NCBI RefSeq assembly: GCF_002753895.1
Contig: NZ_NJER01000002.1
Location: 434,001 to 498,000 of the forward strand
DNA: 64,000 bases
Source: Halobacteriovorax sp. JY17
Lineage (GTDB): Bacteria; Bdellovibrionota; Bacteriovoracia; Bacteriovoracales; Bacteriovoracaceae
Direction of reading: 5' to 3'
Each line of letters opens with the position of its first letter. Positions within the stretch are counted from its first letter, which is position 1. The position numbers and the translations under genes are program-made. This document shows, piece after piece, positions 23,801 through 30,329 of this stretch. A model generated the notes under the pieces. That model searched no databases. It saw nothing but the letters and a program-made list of their open reading frames with translations, and had not been told where the DNA came from.

Positions 23801-26340
23801 TAAAGAATTCTGAAATTGATGGTGTGGTAAAGAGTTATAGCTACTCTAGTGATGGATTTCTTTTACAGATTAATGCAGATGATACAAGTATCTATACTTT
23901 TACTTCTCCGGAAATGACGAGTACAAGATTTCCCGTTAGGTTTAGCAGACACTTTCATGAGATAAAGAATGATGTAAGCTTCTCGCATGAATTAGATTCC
24001 ATGGGAAGAGTTAAAAAGTCCCAGAAAAATGGGAGCGAGGTAGTCAAAAGATTTGAATACTCTCTTTTTGGAAACCTCTTATCTCATGATAACGGAAGAG
24101 TCCAAACTAGATATTATAATAGTTCATCTTGTTCTTCGGAGAGTCAGATGTCTTCTCGCTCGGGAGATGTACTGTCTAGCAGTAAAAGATGCCAAAAAGG
24201 CTTGAGCGAGTCTTCGAAAGTAAATGGAGTTTTAGGTCATATAAAGTATGCGGACAACGATGTCTCAGAATCAAAATATGGATCAATGCTTATTAATCCT
24301 ATATTTAATGAGAGAAGAGAGCTTACTGAATTTGAACAACTTCCATTTCATTGGGGAAGAAATGTTGAAGGCGAATCTATTGAGCAAATATTTAAATTTA
24401 GTGAAAACTCAAATATTCTTCGTCGTAAATATCATAATAGAGAGAAGAAACTTGTTGACGAGTATGGTAGCTCTTTTAAATTTAATAAATATGATCAAAT
24501 AGTAGAAGCTAATTCTAATAGAGATGGTAATCATATCCTAAATGAATCTTATCTTTATGATAGCGGTGCTCTTAATTCGGCTAGACTTGGTGAAATATTT
24601 TTTAACTATAACTATCAAAGTGGATTGGTTAATAGTGTGACATTTTTAACTGATAAAATTGAATTTAAGTATGATGATTATTTTAGACCTATTGAAAAGA
24701 GATGGGGAGCACACTTAGAAGGTCGTTCTTATGAGAATGGCCTAGTTTCTAGGATTGATCCATTTGTTGTTAATGTAGAGAGAGGAGCGCTTCAAGAAGT
24801 TGAGAGATTAACTTTCTCTAATGGAGTGAGTCTTAAGTATAAGATTGATGAGCTTGGTCGAAGTCTTGGTGTTGAAATAGAAAATAAAGGACATACTATT
24901 TATGAGTCAAATATTACTTACACATCTTTTTCAAAGATCTCTCAAGTGAAGCAAGAGTTCTTCTCAAGAGGAACGAAAAAAGAATATCAATATAAGAAAG
25001 ATATAGTTAGCGAAGTGGTTCATAACAATCTTTATAGACCAGATCTTGCTCAAATTTCTGTAAAGAAAGATATTACTCAAGATTATAGATTAACAATAGA
25101 TCATCCAGAAAAGCTTGCTCGGAATGAAACTCTTCAAGCAGAGAGTGTTGGAAAGTATAAAGTTGAATATATTAATGATATGCCTGTTAAAATCTCTCAT
25201 GAAGATAAAGTCATTCATCAATTCTTTACAGCATCAGGAGAAATGAAGGGAAGTTGTCTTGGTTTAGATAAGTTAGACCCAGAATCTAGTCATTGTTGGA
25301 TGAAAATTGATAATGACCATTTTAAAGTTATGGGTGATAACTTATCTCTTGTTCGCGTAGAGGGAAGGCCTATAGGTGTTTCTTTTAATGAGAAATTTTT
25401 CCCAGGAATCTTTAGTTATAGAGGGAGTTTACTAGGTCTTTTAGATAGTGAGTCTGGAGAACTTTTATTTGTAAGAGAGTTTTCAGATTATGGTGTAAAG
25501 AGAGTTGAGTTTAATCCAAGTTTAGGTAGAATAGAGCTAAAGAAGGTAAGAGAACTTGAGTCAAAACTCGTTTGGAGTTTTGCTCACCTTTTTGAAAATC
25601 CATTCTTATCAGGTGAAGGATTATACTTTTCTAGTTCTAGAACATTGAGCTCTCATCACGGTGAGTGGCTAACTTTTGATCCGATGTTAAAATGGAGTCC
25701 AGAGAACTTAATCAAGAATCCAACAGATATGAATGGGCTAAAATATGTAAATGGAGATCCCGTTAACCTTGTTGATCCGAGTGGGCATTTTGCTATATCA
25801 GCAACAGCTCTTGGAGCAGGTATGTTCATTGGAGGTGCATTTGGTGGAATTTCTGCTTACATGGTATCAAACGGTAATATTTCAACAGCCCAATTAGTTC
25901 AGGCGACATTGATTGGTGCTGGAGCTGGAGCAGCTGGAGTTGTTGCTGGTGCTTCTAGCTTGGGAGCATTGGCCCTAAGTGGTGTTAATGGTTTGATAGG
26001 TGGTGCTACAAATATTGCATCTCAATTATCAAGTGGAACTTCGTTTGTTGACTTAAATGTAAACCATGCTGCCATTTCAGCTGGAATTGGGCTGACATCA
26101 GGCTTAATTGGGATGGGAATAGGAAATCGTGCCTTTTTGAATACACCAGTAATTGGCAATACTTTAGGAAGTATAAATTCTCTGACTAATGGACAAGCTG
26201 CAGGAGTCATGGCAGGAAGCATCTCTGGTGGTGTAATGAGTTCGTTTTCAGATAATTATTTTAGTGGAGATACAAATTATGGTAATTCTTCAAGTGGGTT
26301 AAACCCTGACAATTACAGCTTTGGTAATTATACTTTTTAA
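20866..26340 (+). CDS. Exported RHS-repeat protein with variable C-terminal domain
   Basis: The 1824-residue protein starts with a Sec signal peptide (MKISYVFTLLLLLSVSSHGF). Residues 60-430 resemble the N-terminal half of SpvB/TcdB-type YD proteins. Asp-rich FG-GAP-like repeats lie near 440 (DMNNDGEKDLV), 512 (DWNRDGRIDV) and 567 (DLDRDGIFEIYD). YD/RHS repeats follow. The RHS core ends at about residue 1640 with YVNGDPVNLVDPSG. The last 185 residues are new sequence, Gly/Ala-rich and hydrophobic, and end SSSGLNPDNYSFGNYTF. In RHS proteins the core forms a shell and the tip is usually a toxin. The tip activity is unknown. Two small membrane genes follow, then a second tip cassette. Confidence 0.9.
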   Translation: MKISYVFTLLLLLSVSSHGFEREVRVPGGGGSSTVTPTVSIPKFEVNTLQSMNKAESTSKEVEQLSKSNIKKLAFDPLLRVVGNKGGFTTSFKMDLPPFFLSLKEIEFSYFTQYRDFSFLGNGWRWNIPKMSNRESVNYLPHTAEGILGDGDLKEVDFSKDDIRDHVESILRDENQNFENLDFNIFQINYSSNENYFIRLNNHYLGWIVLIPNGERWIFNKNGDPIKVFDKYGHSITMKWNGKYLSKISYSNNTQVHFEYTSGNLTLIKQENSSEERSFEIRYDENRLKYASYIGGVMPKFQGEYRDLYQEIEVSDKVLEVNDYKSARGVKASEGFEDFIKFEFEKYENSINSIINGQRYYNNWHGGYYEHFVNDEHRPPHINSKLDSVPFTVSNQVIPAEFKPYTIKVTMSDTWDEKKKLHVIQNHFNVINKRALFLVDMNNDGEKDLVSCPVKEISGNFAKNILKSLKRESLQNSLGKGLVGYSSWRGQGFKLLSKERGEFSCNENTFFLDWNRDGRIDVLNLSELYLNQRDGFKKEVVELSELRKRFVSFVNDNSKKEDLVIRDLDRDGIFEIYDAEKMKNKSVQLKQNIGLLSSLYSPFGGRVDIKYQIYQKNSLLPVEFKYIGDERVETESVYYRSPKEDSAFEEIVHVRRNGKETISVNRKIYCDVTNSGEIESIKTRNTLCLSINYDSITSYNYFKDRESDYKEEQDEFYNDINFSRQLVRPANFDVRPNINIPFINPGRPFNLSTIDRGFSSGRRKGKGRDDIGLSNYDPSKVELKSERLELTIGNGVTPHGVSFNKMYKSIDGRKVLVRNNKSKFYEEYISGKKNIFLKSSTLLSYKKGVIVKTTSSKKGHRKDLVFNVNYDHFEKGIDKVVNNSLYKSGATQRLSVKKYEYEIDLLRPVGIRTFLNNEAITPINIESINYDKEGRVVRKGVFNNVLSEYSYRDQSPLLISKIENGKTLKYSYGQVTGFLKNSEIDGVVKSYSYSSDGFLLQINADDTSIYTFTSPEMTSTRFPVRFSRHFHEIKNDVSFSHELDSMGRVKKSQKNGSEVVKRFEYSLFGNLLSHDNGRVQTRYYNSSSCSSESQMSSRSGDVLSSSKRCQKGLSESSKVNGVLGHIKYADNDVSESKYGSMLINPIFNERRELTEFEQLPFHWGRNVEGESIEQIFKFSENSNILRRKYHNREKKLVDEYGSSFKFNKYDQIVEANSNRDGNHILNESYLYDSGALNSARLGEIFFNYNYQSGLVNSVTFLTDKIEFKYDDYFRPIEKRWGAHLEGRSYENGLVSRIDPFVVNVERGALQEVERLTFSNGVSLKYKIDELGRSLGVEIENKGHTIYESNITYTSFSKISQVKQEFFSRGTKKEYQYKKDIVSEVVHNNLYRPDLAQISVKKDITQDYRLTIDHPEKLARNETLQAESVGKYKVEYINDMPVKISHEDKVIHQFFTASGEMKGSCLGLDKLDPESSHCWMKIDNDHFKVMGDNLSLVRVEGRPIGVSFNEKFFPGIFSYRGSLLGLLDSESGELLFVREFSDYGVKRVEFNPSLGRIELKKVRELESKLVWSFAHLFENPFLSGEGLYFSSSRTLSSHHGEWLTFDPMLKWSPENLIKNPTDMNGLKYVNGDPVNLVDPSGHFAISATALGAGMFIGGAFGGISAYMVSNGNISTAQLVQATLIGAGAGAAGVVAGASSLGALALSGVNGLIGGATNIASQLSSGTSFVDLNVNHAAISAGIGLTSGLIGMGIGNRAFLNTPVIGNTLGSINSLTNGQAAGVMAGSISGGVMSSFSDNYFSGDTNYGNSSSGLNPDNYSFGNYTF

Positions 26341-26353
26341 ATATGGAGTCATG

Positions 26354-26572
26354 ATGGAATCAAATATTTTAGGAATCATATTTTTCGCTTTGTTAATTCT
26401 ATGTACTAATATATCAGTGTTCATATTTTTGAGAAATGTGAAAAAAGGCCTATATACAAATAAATTTACTAAAAGAGGGCTTCGTACTGTTTATTTCTTT
26501 TTTGGCATTGGCTTTTTAGCCGAAGCATTTATTATCTTTGCTATTCTATACAAGTATAGTTACTCATTATGA
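26354..26572 (+). CDS. Small two-helix membrane protein, possible immunity protein
   Basis: The ATG at 26354 has GGAG 6 bases upstream and gives 72 residues. Two membrane helices (ILGIIFFALLILCTNISVF and TVYFFFGIGFLAEAFIIFAI) flank a basic loop. I do not recognise a family. Its place directly after the RHS tip, and overlap with another small membrane gene, suggest a cognate immunity role; this is inference. Confidence 0.6.
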   Translation: MESNILGIIFFALLILCTNISVFIFLRNVKKGLYTNKFTKRGLRTVYFFFGIGFLAEAFIIFAILYKYSYSL

Positions 26573-26784
26573 CTAAAGAACAATTAGATATTTACGTTGG
26601 TTATTTCTTAATATTGCTATTCCCAATGTTAGAATTAGTTCTGTTTAATATTATCAAAAAAACATGGAGTAACTTTAAACTTAGATCAAGGAACTATTTG
26701 TTTATTTTTTGTATGGTTGTTGGGGTTGCATCATGGGTTGTAATCGTCATTTCACAACTTTATAAAGTTGGATACCTAGCCTAA
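26569..26784 (+). CDS. Small two-helix membrane protein
   Basis: The 71-residue protein overlaps the previous stop by ATGA. It has helices at residues 9-29 (YVGYFLILLFPMLELVLFNI) and 43-65 (YLFIFCMVVGVASWVVIVI) with a basic loop between. It has no recognised family. Together with its neighbour it forms a pair matched by another membrane pair after the second tip cassette. Confidence 0.6.
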   Translation: MTKEQLDIYVGYFLILLFPMLELVLFNIIKKTWSNFKLRSRNYLFIFCMVVGVASWVVIVISQLYKVGYLA

Positions 26785-26793
26785 AAGACTAGT

Positions 26794-26889
26794 TTAAGGG
26801 CTCACCATTTCAACATCACTGGCTTGAATCTGCCCATAGTAATTTACCGTCATAGTAATGCTTTTATGTCCTAGAAGGGCCTGCAGAGC
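26794..26889 (-). pseudogene. Tyrosine recombinase C-terminal remnant A
   Basis: The minus strand encodes 31 residues, preceded by an in-frame stop, that contain LLGHKSITMTVNYYG and end QASDVEMVSP. LLGHxS...T..YY is the C-terminal catalytic box (second His and Tyr) of phage-type integrases. The rest of the gene is absent. The same fragment recurs at 28339-28440, again directly before an RHS tip copy. Confidence 0.8.
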
Positions 26890-27081
26890 TTACTTAATTA
26901 TTTTTTAGAGAGTTGAGTTTAATCCAAGTTTAGGTAGAATAGATCTTAAGAAAGCAAAAGAACTTGAGTCAAAACTACTTTGGAGTTTTGCTCACCTTTT
27001 TGAAAATCCATTCTTATCAGGTGAAGGATTATACTTTTCTAACTCTAGAACATTGAGCTCTCATCACGGTGAGTGGCTAAC
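26804..27081. repeat. Direct repeat, left copy (recombinase remnant plus RHS tip)
   Basis: These 278 bp recur nearly unchanged at 28355-28632, an offset of 1551 bp. The repeat joins a recombinase 3' end to the RHS core 3' end; the RHS part also matches the full-length gene from about 25499 (offset 1408 bp). Confidence 0.9.
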
Positions 27082-27691
27082 TTTTGATCCGATGTTAAAA
27101 TGGAGTCCAGAAAACTTAATCAAGAACCCAACAGATATGAATGGGTTAAAATATGTTAATGGAGATCCCGTTAATCTTGTTGATCCGAGTGGGTATGCTA
27201 GCTATGCCGCTAATCTTGAAAGAAGAAGGCAAGCAAGTCGTAGCATGGTTAATAAGGGGGTTAAGTTTGCGACCAGTCTTGCAATCGGTAGTGAGTTTGT
27301 AAGAAATGTATCAAAAGTCGGCCTTGGGGTTACCTTTGGAGAGTTGATTAAAAGTAGTGGTAATGTGGCAACACTTGGAAGGTTAGGTACTGTTGGTAAT
27401 TTTGCAATAACGACAGCATTAAAGTCAGCTATGGTCGGAGGGTCATTCTGGGCAGGTACACAAGTTGGAAATATGTTTGGTGCTTGGGTGGATACTATGG
27501 CAGACAACAGCCCCAATTCATTCCTTAATGATATTGGGTTTGGTTCTGGAGATTTCAACTCTACACCTAAAGACACATTTTCAATAAGTGATACATTTGA
27601 TTCGTACTTTGGTGGTGAAAATGAAGATAATTCAAGCTCTGGTGGCTTAAACTCAGATAATTATTCATTTGGAGATTATTCGTTTGATTAA
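26909..27691 (+). pseudogene. Orphan RHS tip cassette with a different C-terminal domain
   Basis: The frame is open for 260 codons from just after a TAG at 26906, but has no credible start or ribosome binding site. The first 95 codons copy the RHS core tip (FNPSLGRI through NLVDPSG). The remaining 165 are unlike the full-length gene's tip, with Gly-rich hydrophobic segments (GNFAITTALKSAMVGGSFWA). It ends GGLNSDNYSFGDYSFD, very close to the tail of the full-length protein. Such orphan tips are known in rhs loci and can replace the main tip by recombination within the shared core. As it stands it is probably silent. Confidence 0.8.
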
Positions 27692-27700
27692 GGAAATATT

Positions 27701-28006
27701 ATGACTGATTCAATTTTACATAAACTTGGATTTTCTAAAAGGTTTTACACTGGTGCGTTTCTGGGCTTAACAAGCCTTATCTCTGCTTGGGTAATATGGA
27801 GTTACTTATCTTCGGGGTATCAGGGAATAACATTTATTTTAGTCTTATTCGGGATTCTAACACCTATTTTAGTCTTTAGATCAATTAAATGCCCAAAATG
27901 TAAGAACAGGTTTCTGTGGAATTTCTTCAATAACTCAAAGGTAACTCCTAAGGGCTTTAGTCCATTCAAATCCCCTTTTTGTCCTGAGTGTGGCCATAAC
28001 CCATAA
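27701..28006 (+). CDS. Small membrane protein with zinc ribbon, possible immunity protein
   Basis: The 101-residue protein has two helices (TGAFLGLTSLISAWVIWSYL and a second near residue 45). A cytosolic C-terminal zinc ribbon follows, CPKCKNRF then CPECGHNP. It follows the orphan tip by 9 bp with AAGGAAA upstream. The family is not recognised. Position suggests cognate immunity to the second tip, which would explain its retention. Confidence 0.6.
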   Translation: MTDSILHKLGFSKRFYTGAFLGLTSLISAWVIWSYLSSGYQGITFILVLFGILTPILVFRSIKCPKCKNRFLWNFFNNSKVTPKGFSPFKSPFCPECGHNP

Positions 28007-28013
28007 GGTAACT

Positions 28014-28334
28014 ATGAATAAGATTAAATTTCACTTGATGTTCTTGGTTATAATTTACTTGGTTGGAGTAATTTTTTTATTCTTCTCAGGAAGTATGATC
28101 GGGATAGAGATAACTAAAAAGAACTGGCACTATTATCTAGTAATTTGGCCACTTGTTATTGGAGCACTTGAGTTGATATTATGTTTCTTTTGGGAAAAAT
28201 TTGATAAAAGTGGTATTGGTAAACTTTATAACTCCTTACCATCCTTGGTTAAAGGAGCGTTACTTATTATCTTAGTTATGATAACTCTCTTTTTGATCAT
28301 GTACATTGCAGACAAATTCAATATATCTATTTGA
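28014..28334 (+). CDS. Small membrane protein
   Basis: The ATG at 28014 has AAGGT upstream and gives 106 residues. Three or four hydrophobic segments are visible (FHLMFLVIIYLVGVIFLFF, YLVIWPLVIGALELILCFF, GALLIILVMITLFLIMYI). No family is recognised. It is the second small membrane gene of the orphan cassette, mirroring the pair after the full-length RHS gene. Confidence 0.6.
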   Translation: MNKIKFHLMFLVIIYLVGVIFLFFSGSMIGIEITKKNWHYYLVIWPLVIGALELILCFFWEKFDKSGIGKLYNSLPSLVKGALLIILVMITLFLIMYIADKFNISI

Positions 28335-28338
28335 TTCT

Positions 28339-28440
28339 TTAGTTGTATGGACTAACCATTTCCACATCACTCGCTTGAATCTGCCCATAGTAATTTACCG
28401 TCATAGTAATGCTTTTATGTCCTAGAAGGGCCTGCAGAGC
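28339..28440 (-). pseudogene. Tyrosine recombinase C-terminal remnant B
   Basis: This has the same LLGHKSITMTVNYYG fragment as remnant A, preceded by the same in-frame stop, but the end is VSPYN, two residues longer. Bases outside the shared part differ, so the repeat boundary lies near 28355. Confidence 0.8.
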
Positions 28441-28632
28441 TTACTTAATTATTTTTTAGAGAGTTGAGTTTAATCCAAGTTTAGGTAGAATAGAGTTAAA
28501 GAAGGTAAAAGAACTTGAGTCAAAACTCGTTTGGAGTTTTGCTCACCTTTTTGAAAATCCATTCTTATCAGGTGAAGGATTATACTTTTCTAGTTCTAGA
28601 ACATTGAGCTCTCATCATGGTGAGTGGCTAAC
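28355..28632. repeat. Direct repeat, right copy (recombinase remnant plus RHS tip)
   Basis: This is the second copy of the 278-bp unit at 26804. It ends abruptly at 28632 inside the RHS core, after which unrelated sequence follows. Confidence 0.9.
28460..28632 (+). pseudogene. Truncated third RHS tip fragment
   Basis: Fifty-seven codons of RHS core tip (from RVEFNPSLGRI to SSHHGEWLT) are followed by unrelated sequence. Several bases here match the full-length gene better than the second copy does (for example AAACTCG and TCTAGTTCT), pointing to conversion or a more recent origin. It is non-functional. Confidence 0.85.
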
Positions 28633-28751
28633 ATTGCTCCACTTTCTTTTTTATACCTAGGTCCAATTGAATGAACTGTAGAATTTACATTTTAATGCGG
28701 TGCGCATGCGTTGTGTGATATGAACTCCTTAAATTAAATAAAGGAGCCCAT

Positions 28752-29522
28752 ATGAAAAAGACACTACTCGCCCTTTCTCTAGGATTTTGCACACTTACCT
28801 CACTTAACGCGCAAGCGGAGTCAAAAGCAGCATTTTGCGCGAATAAGAAATCTATAAAATCTCTTAAATTGCAAGTTGAGGATCGAGACAATCTCTTGGC
28901 CTTTAGAAATCAAGGTGGGCTTGTTAATGGTGGAGTTTGTTGGTGGCATAGTCGTTTTCAAAGAAATGCCATGGTTATTGCTAGGTTTAGACCAGAGCTT
29001 GATTATCCAAGTGAGAAGGAAGTTGTAAAAATCATTAAAGCAATAAGAAAGGGAAAGAAGGTTGTCGAAATCGGTGGCTATGAAAATATAAATGATTTCT
29101 CCTATGCTAACGCTGCTCATATTCAGGCCGAGCTTGAGAAATGGCAAAAAGGTGATGGATTCCTTAGACAGCAATGGGCGGTAGGCCTTTGGGGATCGAG
29201 TGAGATCTCTGAAGAAGAATTTAAAGAGAGAATGGATGACCTTTACACTTATGTTAAGAATGAAGGAAAGATCGCCTATCAAATGCTTCAGATTAAGGGT
29301 GTTACCTCTCATGCGTGGCTAGTTTTTGATATTGAAAAAACAACTCAGGGTTATGAAATTCAAGTTTTAGATAGTAATTATCAAACAGCTCAGACTTACT
29401 CTTATACAGAGGGAATGACATCTTTTCATCATGCTTATTATGGAAGTTTTGTTCCGTACACAGGTAAAAAAGGTGAGTATGAAACAGCACTTAAGGCCGT
29501 TTCAAAATATTGTAATAAGTAA
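28752..29522 (+). CDS. Exported protein, possible papain-like cysteine peptidase
   Basis: The 256-residue protein has a clear signal peptide (cleavage after LNAQA) and AAAGGAG before the ATG. I do not recognise a named family. The order GGVCWWHSRFQR (Cys near 58), GVTSHAWLVFD (His near 187) and IQVLDSNY (Asp/Asn near 204) matches a Cys-His-Asn/Asp papain-like triad. A short bridge of sequence and a hairpin separate it from the next, convergent gene. Peptidase or amidase activity is inference from residue order alone. Confidence 0.7.
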   Translation: MKKTLLALSLGFCTLTSLNAQAESKAAFCANKKSIKSLKLQVEDRDNLLAFRNQGGLVNGGVCWWHSRFQRNAMVIARFRPELDYPSEKEVVKIIKAIRKGKKVVEIGGYENINDFSYANAAHIQAELEKWQKGDGFLRQQWAVGLWGSSEISEEEFKERMDDLYTYVKNEGKIAYQMLQIKGVTSHAWLVFDIEKTTQGYEIQVLDSNYQTAQTYSYTEGMTSFHHAYYGSFVPYTGKKGEYETALKAVSKYCNK

Positions 29523-29537
29523 TTCTCTTAATAGAGT

Positions 29538-29559
29538 CTGCTAGGTAAAAGCCTAGCAG
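29538..29559. terminator. Hairpin between convergent genes
   Basis: CTGCTAGG/CCTAGCAG has a 6-base loop between two gene ends. T-tracts are poor on both strands, so termination is only likely. Confidence 0.45.
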
Positions 29560-29561
29560 GC

Positions 29562-30329
29562 TTAATGAATCTCAAGCTCTTTAGCAGTTCTAATTGTTCC
29601 AATATCACTTTCAGTATAGGCGTTAAATGGATCGTCCTTTAGGTCCTCAGCTGTCATCCTCTTTATCCAAATGATATAACCGTCTTCAGTGTTCCAAGAA
29701 TAGAAACCATCTTTCCTAACGTCAGCTACCTTTGTGAGTCCAAAAGTTTTCTTAGCGGCAGCTACGGCTTCTGCGAAGGCATTTTTTGAAGGTCTATACT
29801 CATAGGACATGTGCTGAACAAACGGCTTTCCACTCTCGTCGGTGAAAACTTGAGCATGGAAGTATCTCGTTCCTGGGAGTGAGTTATTTGTTCTAATAAC
29901 AGTCATGCTACCCGTATAAGGATTTGAATCTTTGGTGGAGACTACTTCGAGCCCACTCTTGGTTAAAGTGTCTTTTAATGCGTCAACATCGACTTCTTTA
30001 TTTGCAAAGCTAGAGGCAATTTCTCCAAGCTCTACTAGAGATTCTCCTGCCTGATCTCTTGGAATGTCTACAACTTCAACTTCAAACCCTTCGTCGTTGT
30101 TGCCATGATCGTGTCCATCGTGATTTGCAGACTTCGTTTGTTCTGAGTCTTTAGTCTTAGTTGTAGGGGAAGAACTTTGAGTGGACTTATCTTTAGTTTT
30201 CTTGACGGGGGCACTTGTGTGCTCATCGTGATCATGTTCATCTTCTTGAGTGTGATCAGAACGCAGAAAGGACTGGGTAAAGTAATAGCCCAGTCCTAGA
30301 ATTATAATTATGAATGTAATTTTCTTCAT
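29562..30329 (-). CDS. Membrane-anchored His/Asp-rich protein, hypothetical
   Basis: The ATG at 30329 overlaps the upstream gene's stop (TAATG) and gives 255 residues. An N-terminal anchor (ITFIIIILGLGYYF) is followed by a low-complexity linker. The linker has two His/Asp clusters, DEHDHDEH and NHDGHDHGNND, which could bind Zn or Ni. The C-terminal 150 residues look folded and are unrecognised. Cotranscription with the M23-like gene suggests a shared envelope role. Confidence 0.7.
   Translation of the reverse strand: MKKITFIIIILGLGYYFTQSFLRSDHTQEDEHDHDEHTSAPVKKTKDKSTQSSSPTTKTKDSEQTKSANHDGHDHGNNDEGFEVEVVDIPRDQAGESLVELGEIASSFANKEVDVDALKDTLTKSGLEVVSTKDSNPYTGSMTVIRTNNSLPGTRYFHAQVFTDESGKPFVQHMSYEYRPSKNAFAEAVAAAKKTFGLTKVADVRKDGFYSWNTEDGYIIWIKRMTAEDLKDDPFNAYTESDIGTIRTAKELEIH

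Noticed and set aside
26794-28440. Functional integrase or integrated phage at the RHS locus
   Set aside because: Only 31-33 residues of the recombinase C-terminus remain in each copy, each preceded by a stop.
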